From Chloroflexota bacterium (GTDB lineage: Bacteria; Chloroflexota; Dehalococcoidia; Tepidiformales; Tepidiformaceae): a stretch of 5,774 nt of DNA. The stretch is taken from the NCBI GenBank assembly GCA_021823905.1, contig JAKALX010000261.1:1-5774 (forward strand). Reading direction: 5' to 3'. The notes under the pieces are model-generated. The model did no database searches. It was not told the origin of the DNA and was given only the letters and a program-made list of their open reading frames with translations. This document shows positions 1 to 5,655 of this stretch, piece after piece. Both the position numbers and the translations under genes were made by a program. Within the stretch, counting starts at the first letter, position 1. Each line of letters opens with the position of its first letter.

Positions 1-264
1 AAGCAGGTACAGCAGCTCCGTCGAACCGTTGCCGGCGAGCACCTGCGCCGGTTCGAGGCCGGCCGCCTCGGCATACCGGCGACGCAGCGTATGCGCGTCA
101 GCTTCGGGATAGCGATGGACGTTCGCGGCGCTCGCGGCGGCGACTACCTCGGGGTGTGGCCCGTACGGGTTCAGGCTCGCGCTCAGGTCAACGAGCTCGC
201 AGTTGCGAGCGTGTGCCTGCTCCAGCTCCTCGTCGGTCACCCCGCCGTGAACTACCTGCGCCAT
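1..264 (-). CDS. cobD: L-threonine-O-3-phosphate decarboxylase, N-terminal part (cut by window edge)
   Basis: Only the first 88 residues are visible. This PLP enzyme of the HisC-like aminotransferase fold family decarboxylates L-threonine phosphate to (R)-1-amino-2-propanol phosphate, the arm that CbiB attaches to the corrin. Seen here: an HGG motif at residues 6-8, LSASLNPYGP near residues 27-36 (the family's 'D-S-x-N-x-N-P-x-G' block), HRYPEADA near 49-56, and GNGSTELLYLL at about 78-88, the glycine-rich stretch that begins the PLP phosphate-binding region. The PLP lysine lies beyond position 1 and cannot be checked. The ATG at 264-262 has a GGGGAG ribosome site six bases upstream and overlaps the cbiB stop by 13 bases. 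Histidinol-phosphate aminotransferase is the main alternative, because the two families share this N-terminal pattern; the HGG start and the place directly after cbiB favour CobD. The gene is called cobC in Pseudomonas nomenclature. Confidence 0.85.
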   Translation of the reverse strand, partial: MAQVVHGGVTDEELEQAHARNCELVDLSASLNPYGPHPEVVAAASAANVHRYPEADAHTLRRRYAEAAGLEPAQVLAGNGSTELLYLL

Positions 265-1175
265 GGCTTGCTCCCCAGGGTGGCCAGCAACGCAACGGCC
301 ATCCCACAGCCGACGGCGCCAATGGCGACCCGGTTCGCGGTGGCGATGTCCGCGGCCGAAGGCGCACGGCCTTTGGCGTTCAGCAGATGGTGTGAGGGCT
401 TCTCCAACCGGACATCCATGCCGTACGCCATCGCGGCCATCGGCCACCCGGAGTTGGGGCTCGGCGTTCGCCCGTGGTCTTCGAACGTTCCCCGGAGGCT
501 GCGAATCGGCGAGAAACTGCTCGCCGCCACGAGCGCCGCCGTGAGCCGCGACGGCACGAAATTCAACGCGTCGTCAAGCCGCGCCGAGGGCGTGCCGAAC
601 CATCCCTTCGCCCGGTAGCCAACCATCGCGTCCAGTGTATTGGTCACGCGATAGGCGTAGGCCGCCGGCAGCCCGCCGAGCAGGTACCAGCTGATTGGCG
701 CGACCACGCTGTCGGAGAGGTTCTCCCCTACCGACTCGATCGTCGCCGAACCCACTAACGCCTCATCGAGGGCCGAGACATCACGGCTGACCATGAGCGA
801 GGCGGCCTCGCGAGCGGCGGCAAGGTCACCCTCGTCGAGCGGCCGGCGGACGGCGCTCGCGTGTTCGATAAGCGCCCGGAACGCGAACGCCTGCTTGAGC
901 AGCAGCGCCTCGGCCAGGACGCGTGCCGGGCCTGGCAATCGGCTTGCCACGCGCTGGCCCGCCCGCGCCGTGAGCACTGCCTCTGCCAGGGCGCTTCCCA
1001 GGAGAGCGATGCCGGAGACTCGCGCCGCCTCAGGGCTTTCATGTTGTACCGATCGCTCGAACATGCCAACGCCCCGGCCGAACCAGGCGACCGGGTGCCA
1101 GCGATTCGGCGGCTCGCCAAGCGCCGCGTCGAGCGCGAGCGCGACCGTCACGACGGCCAACCTACGGCGGATCAC
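252..1175 (-). CDS. cbiB: Adenosylcobinamide-phosphate synthase CbiB (integral membrane)
   Basis: CbiB condenses adenosylcobyric acid with aminopropanol phosphate (from CobD) to give adenosylcobinamide phosphate, at the cytoplasmic membrane. The protein has 307 residues, close to the family's usual 310-320. Family blocks in order: LDAALGEPPNRWHPVAWFG at about 15-33; RDVSALDE at 131-138; ESVGENLSDSVVAP at 147-160; RVTNTLDAMVGYR at 176-188; DDALNFVPSRLTA at 201-213; and HGRTPSPNSGWPMAAMA at 234-250, followed by V-x-LEKP. Hydrophobic segments lie at about 6-19, 55-70, 155-175, 211-222 and 283-301, as expected for a polytopic membrane protein. The start is the GTG at 1175-1173, because it forms a GTGA overlap with the cobS stop and puts the LDAALGEPP block at its normal distance from the N-terminus. 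The open frame runs up to about 1274, but that extension is arginine-rich and is the cobS gene read out of frame. No Shine-Dalgarno sequence precedes the GTG, so translation is probably coupled to cobS. This gene is called cobD in Pseudomonas nomenclature. Confidence 0.95.
   Translation of the reverse strand: MIRRRLAVVTVALALDAALGEPPNRWHPVAWFGRGVGMFERSVQHESPEAARVSGIALLGSALAEAVLTARAGQRVASRLPGPARVLAEALLLKQAFAFRALIEHASAVRRPLDEGDLAAAREAASLMVSRDVSALDEALVGSATIESVGENLSDSVVAPISWYLLGGLPAAYAYRVTNTLDAMVGYRAKGWFGTPSARLDDALNFVPSRLTAALVAASSFSPIRSLRGTFEDHGRTPSPNSGWPMAAMAYGMDVRLEKPSHHLLNAKGRAPSAADIATANRVAIGAVGCGMAVALLATLGSKPWRR
271..276 (-). promoter_or_regulatory. Ribosome binding site for cobD
   Basis: GGGGAG on the minus strand stands six bases before the ATG at 264-262, inside the last codons of cbiB. 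It supports the ATG that makes the 13-base overlap with the cbiB stop. Confidence 0.75.
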
Positions 1176-1933
1176 CGGAACGCCCAGGCGCCGCTCGCGC
1201 TGACGTGGGCGAGGAGTGCGGACCCGGCGAGCAGCCCCGCCGTTTCGCCCAGCTCGACGGCCGCGCCGAGGCAATCCCCATTGATCCCCCCGAACCGTCG
1301 CGAGAGGAGGGCGGTCGCCGCCACACCAGCACCCAGGCAGAACGCGAAGACCGCCGCGCCCGGGAATCCGAGCAGCAAACCCGCCGGGAGCGCCGCGAGC
1401 CCGATGCCGGCGCCAATCGCCACCGGCGTGGCCGCCGACGCCGCACTGGCCGCCATCTGGCTCGCCGGGATCGTCGCCTGAAATCGAACGACCAGCGGCA
1501 GCGCCGCCCGTCCGCAGGCTGGGACAACGGCGAGCAGCAACACGCCGTCGCGCGTGGAACAGGCCGAGAGCGCCGCGACCTTCAGCAACAGAATCAGCAC
1601 GACCGCGACAATACCGAATGTGCCGTGGTGAACGTCGTGCAGGATCGACGCCCGCCGCTCGCGGTCGGCGCTAACCAGGGCGGCGTCGGCGACGTCGGCG
1701 AGACCGTCGAGATGGAGCATCCCCGTCAACGCGGCCCAGGCTGTCACGGTGATTGCCGCCGGCACCAGCGTGCCCGGCCAGCCGCGCGTTGCCAGCCACC
1801 AGCAGCCAGCCAGGATCGCGCCCAGCAGCAATCCCACGGCCGAGAACCAGCGCAGCCCGCCCGCAATGTCGCGCCGGCCGCCCGGCACCGGCAGCGCCGT
1901 CATCAGCGCGACCGCGGACAGGAACCCATTCAC
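1172..1933 (-). CDS. cobS: Adenosylcobinamide-GDP ribazoletransferase (cobalamin synthase) CobS
   Basis: CobS is the membrane enzyme that joins adenosylcobinamide-GDP to alpha-ribazole (or its 5'-phosphate), completing the nucleotide loop. The protein has 253 residues, normal for the family. It begins with the family's FLSAVALMTALPVPG block (residues 4-18), has the metal-binding aspartate motif GMLHLDGLADVADA at 71-84 (D76, D80, D83), a D-x-x-x-GTFG block at 100-107, and RRFGGINGDCLGAAVELGE at 212-230 near the C-terminus. Several long hydrophobic stretches (about 31-47, 55-72, 106-124, 130-140, 170-190, 192-210, 231-245) agree with a polytopic membrane protein. The start is the GTG at 1933-1931, which shares a GTGA overlap with the cobT stop. 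Only a weak purine run (AGAGCGAAA) precedes it, so coupling to cobT is likely. The substrate alpha-ribazole phosphate comes from the gene immediately upstream, cobT. Confidence 0.95.
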   Translation of the reverse strand: MNGFLSAVALMTALPVPGGRRDIAGGLRWFSAVGLLLGAILAGCWWLATRGWPGTLVPAAITVTAWAALTGMLHLDGLADVADAALVSADRERRASILHDVHHGTFGIVAVVLILLLKVAALSACSTRDGVLLLAVVPACGRAALPLVVRFQATIPASQMAASAASAATPVAIGAGIGLAALPAGLLLGFPGAAVFAFCLGAGVAATALLSRRFGGINGDCLGAAVELGETAGLLAGSALLAHVSASGAWAFR

Positions 1934-3000
1934 GTTTCGCTCTGCGAGACGCTGGCCGACTCGAAGGTCGCCATCTCGGTCAGAATCGCTGCCGCGGATC
2001 GCACCATCGGGATCGCGAGCGCCGCGCCGCTGCCCTCGCCAAGGCGAAGGCCAAGGTCGAAGAGCGGTTCGAGTCCCAGCGTTTCAAGGACAATCCGGTG
2101 CCCCGGCTCGACCGAGCGGTGGGCCGCGATCATGTAGGGCCGAACCGCCGGCGCCAGGTGGTACGCGGTCAGCGCCGCCGCACCGGTGATGAACCCGTCG
2201 AGCAGCACCGGAACGCCCGCCGAAGCAGCGCCGACGATGACACCCGCCAGCGCCGCGATCTCGAGCCCGCCCACGGCCATCAAGACGCTGAGAGGGTCGT
2301 CGAGATCGACGGCGTGGAGTTCCAGGGCGGCGGCGATCACCTCGCACTTGTGCCGCCAGGCCGCATCATCGACGCCGGTCCCGCGCCCGGTCACCTCAAC
2401 AACCGGGCGCCCGGTGAACGCGGCGACGACAGCTGAGGCCGCCGTCGTGTTGGCGATGCCCATCTCGCCAACTGCGATCAGGTCAGTGCCGTTCGCAGCT
2501 TCCTCGCTTGCGACTTCGAGCCCAAAGGCAATTGCCGCCAGCGCTTCGGCGCGCGTCATTGCAGGTTCGCGGGCGAAGTTGCCTGTCCCCGGGCGGATGC
2601 GGCGCACACGCAGGCCAGGCTGTTCGTCGATCTCCGCGCGGCTCCCGGCGTCCAGCACCATAAGGCGCGCTCCCGCCGACCGCGCAAGGACGTTGATCGC
2701 GGCTCCACCGGCCACGAAGTTCAGGATCATCTGCCCCGTCACCTCCTGCGGGAACGCTGAAACGCCCTCCGCGGCGATGCCGTGGTCGCCCGCGGCGACA
2801 ACGACGAGCGGGTCGCGGATTACCGGGGTAACCCGACGCTGGATGCCGGCAAGCTGCACCCCGAGCAGTTCGAGCCGGCCGAGGCTCCCGCGCGGTTTCG
2901 TCAGCTGGTCCTGGCGGGCCAGCGCCGCCGCCGTCACGATCGCATCCGGCGGCTGGATCGCGGCGATCGTGTTGTCGAGAAGGTCCTGGTGGACGGTCAT
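1930..3000 (-). CDS. cobT: Nicotinate-nucleotide-dimethylbenzimidazole phosphoribosyltransferase CobT
   Basis: CobT transfers phosphoribose from nicotinate mononucleotide to the lower-ligand base, giving alpha-ribazole 5'-phosphate for CobS. The protein has 356 residues, the usual family size, and is cytosolic with no membrane segment. Visible family blocks: LTKPRGSLGRLELLG at 33-47, VVVAAGDHGIAAEGVSAFP at 66-84, GGAAINVLAR at 98-107, GEMGIANTTAA at 178-188, GRGTGVDD at 205-212, LLDGFITGAAAL at 266-277, HRSVEPGH at 294-301, and RLGEGSGAALA at 319-329. Glu322 in the last block corresponds to the catalytic general base described for Salmonella CobT. The start is the ATG at 3000-2998, which overlaps the cbiA stop as ATGA and has a strong AGGAG site seven bases upstream. 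The frame stays open as far as about 3366, but that part is out-of-frame cbiA. The sequence does not show which base is used, and no base-synthesis gene (bluB, bza) is present here. Confidence 0.97.
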   Translation of the reverse strand: MTVHQDLLDNTIAAIQPPDAIVTAAALARQDQLTKPRGSLGRLELLGVQLAGIQRRVTPVIRDPLVVVAAGDHGIAAEGVSAFPQEVTGQMILNFVAGGAAINVLARSAGARLMVLDAGSRAEIDEQPGLRVRRIRPGTGNFAREPAMTRAEALAAIAFGLEVASEEAANGTDLIAVGEMGIANTTAASAVVAAFTGRPVVEVTGRGTGVDDAAWRHKCEVIAAALELHAVDLDDPLSVLMAVGGLEIAALAGVIVGAASAGVPVLLDGFITGAAALTAYHLAPAVRPYMIAAHRSVEPGHRIVLETLGLEPLFDLGLRLGEGSGAALAIPMVRSAAAILTEMATFESASVSQSET

Positions 3001-4340
3001 CTGGTCTCTCCTGCGCATGTCTGGACGAAGCGGGCGGCCGCCTGCGGCGCGGCCCCGAAATGAAGGTGGAGATACGAGCTCCACAGGTTCCCGCGGGCGA
3101 ATCCGTCGGCTCGTTGTGGTTGGTCGAACTCCCAGCAAGCGGTTTCGTCCGGCAACGGCTCCGCCGCCGAGAGATGGAACTCGTGCCCGCGCAAAATCTC
3201 GCCGGCCCGTGCGACCGGCCCGTCCCGGAGCGCGGTGGCCGAGCGGTAGCCGAGGGATAGCCGCGTACCGCTGATCGTGCTTCGCACGGGCGTGAGCCCA
3301 ACCATCGCGTGAGCGGCGCCGTCGGCGGTGGTCAACGACTGCCCGAGGTACATGTGCCCGCCGCACTCCGCGTAGATCGGGAGGCCGTTGGCCGCGTGGT
3401 CCCGGAGCGCGCCGTGCATCGCCTGGTTCGCCGCCAGCTCCGCCGCGAAGACCTCGGGATAGCCGCCGCCAAGATAGACGCCACGAGCGCCGGCCGGGAG
3501 CCGTTGGTCGCCGAGCGGCGAGAACGGGATCAGCTCCGCGCCCTGCGCTCGAAGCTCATCCAGCCCGTCCTCGTAGTAGAACGCGAACGCCCGATCGCGC
3601 GCGATCGCTATCGGGACGCGGCTGGCCACGGGCCGCTCGTCTTCCGGTTCCGGCGCCGCGACGTCGGCCGCCAGGCGGAGCAGGGCGTCCAGATCGATCT
3701 GTCTCCCGACGGCATCCGCCAGCCGAGCCAGGCCCGCGCTCGCGTCGCGCTCCATCGCCGAAATCAGGCCAAGATGACGCTCCGGCAGCGCCAGGCCCTC
3801 GTCGCGCGGGAGCATTCCCAGCACGGGAACGCCCGACTGCCGTTCGATCGCCACCTTCGCCGCCTCGTAGTGCCGCTCGCCGGCGATGCGGTTGAGCACC
3901 ACCCCCGCGACCTTCACCTCCGGGTCGAGCCGGGCATAGCCGAGTACCATCGCCGCCGCGCTTCGCGCCATCGCGCTTGCGTCCACCACGAGCACAACGG
4001 GCAGGTCGAGGAACTTCGCGAGCTGCGCCGTGCTCCCGGCCTCGTCTTCGCCGCTGCGACCGTCGAAGAGGCCCATCACGCCTTCGACGATGGCCACGTC
4101 GGCTCGCGTCCCCGCGCGCCGGAACGACCGCACGATCGTCTCCCGCGGCATGATCCAGGAGTCGAGGTTGCGGCACGCCTGCCCGGCCGCAACCGAATGG
4201 AACGTCGGATCGAGGTAATCGGGACCGGCCTTAAACGGCGCCACCCGCAGCCCGCGAGCGCGCAACGCGCCGATCACGCCGGCGGTAACGCTCGTCTTCC
4301 CGACGCCACTCTGCGTCCCCGCGATGACCAGCCCTTTCAA
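2997..4340 (-). CDS. cbiA: Cobyrinate (or hydrogenobyrinate) a,c-diamide synthase CbiA/CobB
   Basis: This glutamine- and ATP-dependent enzyme amidates the a and c carboxylates of cobyrinic acid (CbiA) or hydrogenobyrinic acid (CobB). The protein has 447 residues, normal length. The N-terminal ATP-binding domain (about 1-195) carries the P-loop variant GTQSGVGKTS at 8-17, KAGPDYLDP at 37-45, and EGVMGLFDG at 86-94. The C-terminal class I amidotransferase-like domain (about 240-430) carries YLGGGYPE at 289-296, the nucleophile Cys326 in AECGGHMYLG, LGYR at 363-366, GHEFH at 385-389, and YLHLHF at 423-428 with the expected catalytic histidine (425 or 427). The start is a TTG at 4340-4338: it forms a TTGA overlap with the cobO stop, has a GAGGGA site seven bases upstream, and puts the P-loop at the usual distance from the N-terminus. 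Sequence alone does not separate CbiA from CobB; the choice depends on whether the host uses the anaerobic or aerobic pathway, which this window does not show. Confidence 0.96.
   Translation of the reverse strand: MKGLVIAGTQSGVGKTSVTAGVIGALRARGLRVAPFKAGPDYLDPTFHSVAAGQACRNLDSWIMPRETIVRSFRRAGTRADVAIVEGVMGLFDGRSGEDEAGSTAQLAKFLDLPVVLVVDASAMARSAAAMVLGYARLDPEVKVAGVVLNRIAGERHYEAAKVAIERQSGVPVLGMLPRDEGLALPERHLGLISAMERDASAGLARLADAVGRQIDLDALLRLAADVAAPEPEDERPVASRVPIAIARDRAFAFYYEDGLDELRAQGAELIPFSPLGDQRLPAGARGVYLGGGYPEVFAAELAANQAMHGALRDHAANGLPIYAECGGHMYLGQSLTTADGAAHAMVGLTPVRSTISGTRLSLGYRSATALRDGPVARAGEILRGHEFHLSAAEPLPDETACWEFDQPQRADGFARGNLWSSYLHLHFGAAPQAAARFVQTCAGETR
3008..3012 (-). promoter_or_regulatory. 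Ribosome binding site for cobT
   Basis: AGGAG on the minus strand stands seven bases before the ATG at 3000-2998, within the last codons of cbiA. It fixes the cobT start at the ATGA overlap and not at upstream in-frame ATGs. Confidence 0.85.
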
Positions 4341-4864
4341 AAGTCTATCCCTCGCTGCGCCGGGATCCCGGCCTGGTAGGGGTGCTTGACCTCTCGCATC
4401 TCGGTCACGAGGTCGGCCGCTTCGATGAGCGCGTCGGGCGCCGCGCGCCCGGTCACGATCACGTGCACATGGGCCGGCCGCGCAGAAATCGCCGCAACCA
4501 CCTCCCGCGTGTCGATCCAGAGGTATTGCAGCGGATACGTGAACTCGTCGAGCACGACCAGGTCATACTCGCCGCCCGCGATGATGCCCTTCGCCCGCTC
4601 CCAGGCGTCGAGCGCGAGCTGCTTGGTCCGGTCGATGTCCTTCGAGAGCCAGGTGAAACCGTCGCCCAGCGCCGCCACTTCGATGCCCAGCCGTTCGGCG
4701 ATGACCCGTTCGCCGCTCACGCGCTTGCCTGACTTGATGAACTGGAGCATGACCGCGCGAAAACCCTGGCCCGTCGCCCGCACGACCGCGCCGACCGCGG
4801 CCGAAGTCTTGCCTTTGCCGTTGCCGGTGTAGACCAGGAAGAGGCCGTGGGCCGGTCTTGTCAT
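4337..4864 (-). CDS. cobO: Corrinoid adenosyltransferase CobO/BtuR (CobA type)
   Basis: This cytosolic enzyme transfers the 5'-deoxyadenosyl group of ATP to the cobalt of reduced corrinoids, acting on imported or newly made cobyrinate derivatives. The protein has 175 residues. It has an unusual P-loop typical of the family, YTGNGKGKT at 12-20, QFIKSG near 41-46, the Walker B-like VVLDEFTYPLQY at 103-114, VIVTGRAAPDALIEAADLVTEM around 135-156, and the family's characteristic C-terminal tail EVKHPYQAGIPAQRGIDF. The start is the ATG at 4864-4862: it overlaps the btuD stop as ATGA, has GGAGG six bases upstream, and lies nine residues before the nucleotide-binding block. The frame stays open upstream to beyond 5700, but that arginine-rich part is out-of-frame btuD. 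The protein is shorter than Salmonella CobA (196 residues) because it lacks most of the N-terminal extension. PduO-type and EutT-type adenosyltransferases are unrelated folds and do not match. Confidence 0.96.
   Translation of the reverse strand: MTRPAHGLFLVYTGNGKGKTSAAVGAVVRATGQGFRAVMLQFIKSGKRVSGERVIAERLGIEVAALGDGFTWLSKDIDRTKQLALDAWERAKGIIAGGEYDLVVLDEFTYPLQYLWIDTREVVAAISARPAHVHVIVTGRAAPDALIEAADLVTEMREVKHPYQAGIPAQRGIDF
4348..4353 (-). promoter_or_regulatory. Ribosome binding site for cbiA (TTG start)
   Basis: GAGGGA on the minus strand stands seven bases before the TTG at 4340-4338, inside the end of cobO. This good spacing, the TTGA overlap and the absence of an ATG or GTG nearby in frame are the reasons for accepting a TTG start. 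Confidence 0.8.
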
Positions 4865-5655
4865 TGGGAGCCTCCACGCACGGCATGTGTCACGAGCGGC
4901 GCGCCAGTCTCCGGGTGGGCCAGGACGCGGAGCGGTGTCCCGTAGGTGCCCGTGAGAAGCTCTTCGGCCAGGACTTCTCCCGGCGCGCCCTGCCGAACGA
5001 CGCAGCCCTCGGAAAGAAGGAGCAGCCGATCGCAAAAGAGCGCGGCAAGGCTGAGATCGTGCAGCACGACGACCGCGGAGAGCCCCTCCTCGCGCGCGAG
5101 TTGACGGATGAGCGCGAGGATCGACGCCTGGTGGCGCAGGTCGAGGTTCGACGTCGGTTCGTCCAGGAGCAGCACCCGCGGCTCCTGCGCCAGCGCTCGC
5201 GCGATGCTGACGCGCTGGCGCTCGCCACCGGAAAGCTGGCCCAGCCGCCGTGCAGCGAATTCCGTGACTCCCGCGCGCGCCATCGCCCGCGCCACCGACG
5301 CCCGGTCCGCCGTCGATTCGTTTCCGAGAAGCGACGCGTGCGGTATCCGGCCGAGCGAGACAACGTCGCGCACGAGGAATGCGTCGGGCGTTGCTGGCTG
5401 CTGCGCGACGAACGCAAGCTGACGGGCGCGTTCGCCGGGCTGGATCGCGTGAAGCGGCCGGCCGTAGAGCAAGATCGAGCCACCCTGGAGCTTCACGAGG
5501 CTCGCCGCCGCCCGCAGGAGCGTGGACTTCCCCGCGCCATTTGGGCCGCAAACCGCGAGAACCTCGCCGTGGCCAACGGAACACGTGACCCCGCTGACGA
5601 CCGTTCGATTCCCCAGCCGGATCTCCACGTCCTCGAACGCCAGCGGAGCGTTCAC
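4861..5655 (-). CDS. btuD: ABC transporter ATPase, BtuD/FecE family, probable corrinoid import
   Basis: This is the cytoplasmic ATPase of a type II ABC importer of the vitamin B12/iron-siderophore/heme family. All the nucleotide-binding motifs are intact in 264 residues: Walker A GPNGAGKST at 37-45, Q-loop Gln85/86 in FVAQQ, signature LSGGERQR at 141-148, Walker B VLLLDEP at 161-167, D-loop SNLD at 169-172, and switch His199 in VLHD. The spacing and the C-terminal tail after RQGAPGEVL (221-229) are typical of the FecE/BtuD/HmuV group. The start is the GTG at 5655-5653, which overlaps the permease stop as GTGA and has GGGGGA seven bases upstream. The family alone cannot tell B12 from heme or siderophore uptake; the corrinoid assignment rests on its place within an overlapping cobalamin gene chain. 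Call of ABC ATPase is near certain, substrate is inferred. Confidence 0.93.
   Translation of the reverse strand: MNAPLAFEDVEIRLGNRTVVSGVTCSVGHGEVLAVCGPNGAGKSTLLRAAASLVKLQGGSILLYGRPLHAIQPGERARQLAFVAQQPATPDAFLVRDVVSLGRIPHASLLGNESTADRASVARAMARAGVTEFAARRLGQLSGGERQRVSIARALAQEPRVLLLDEPTSNLDLRHQASILALIRQLAREEGLSAVVVLHDLSLAALFCDRLLLLSEGCVVRQGAPGEVLAEELLTGTYGTPLRVLAHPETGAPLVTHAVRGGSQ
4871..4875 (-). promoter_or_regulatory. Ribosome binding site for cobO
   Basis: A consensus GGAGG on the minus strand stands six bases before the ATG at 4864-4862, inside the last codons of btuD. It decides the cobO start in favour of the short form over the much longer open frame. Confidence 0.85.

Noticed and set aside
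1680..1712. Short GTCGGCGA-type repeats in the plus strand.
   Set aside because: They encode the alternating Asp/Ala residues of the CobS motif LADVADAA and need no other explanation.
3001..3366. In-frame extension of cobT upstream of the ATG at 3000.
   Set aside because: It overlaps the conserved amidotransferase domain of cbiA in another frame and shows no CobT homology; the AGGAG site and ATGA overlap fix the start.
3592..3607. Perfect 16-base palindrome (CGATCG, CGCG, CGATCG arrangement), including a GCGATCGC octamer as in the cyanobacterial HIP1 motif.
   Set aside because: It lies in the middle of cbiA coding for an ordinary A-R-D-R segment, I saw no second copy, and such GC-rich palindromes arise by chance in this composition.
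3309..4379. Long plus-strand open frame (about 356 codons) opposite cbiA; similar long frames at 1205-2137 and 2186-3274.
   Set aside because: They lie wholly antisense to well-identified genes, have arginine/proline/alanine-rich translations with no family motif, and are expected from high GC content, which makes stop codons rare in the opposite frames.
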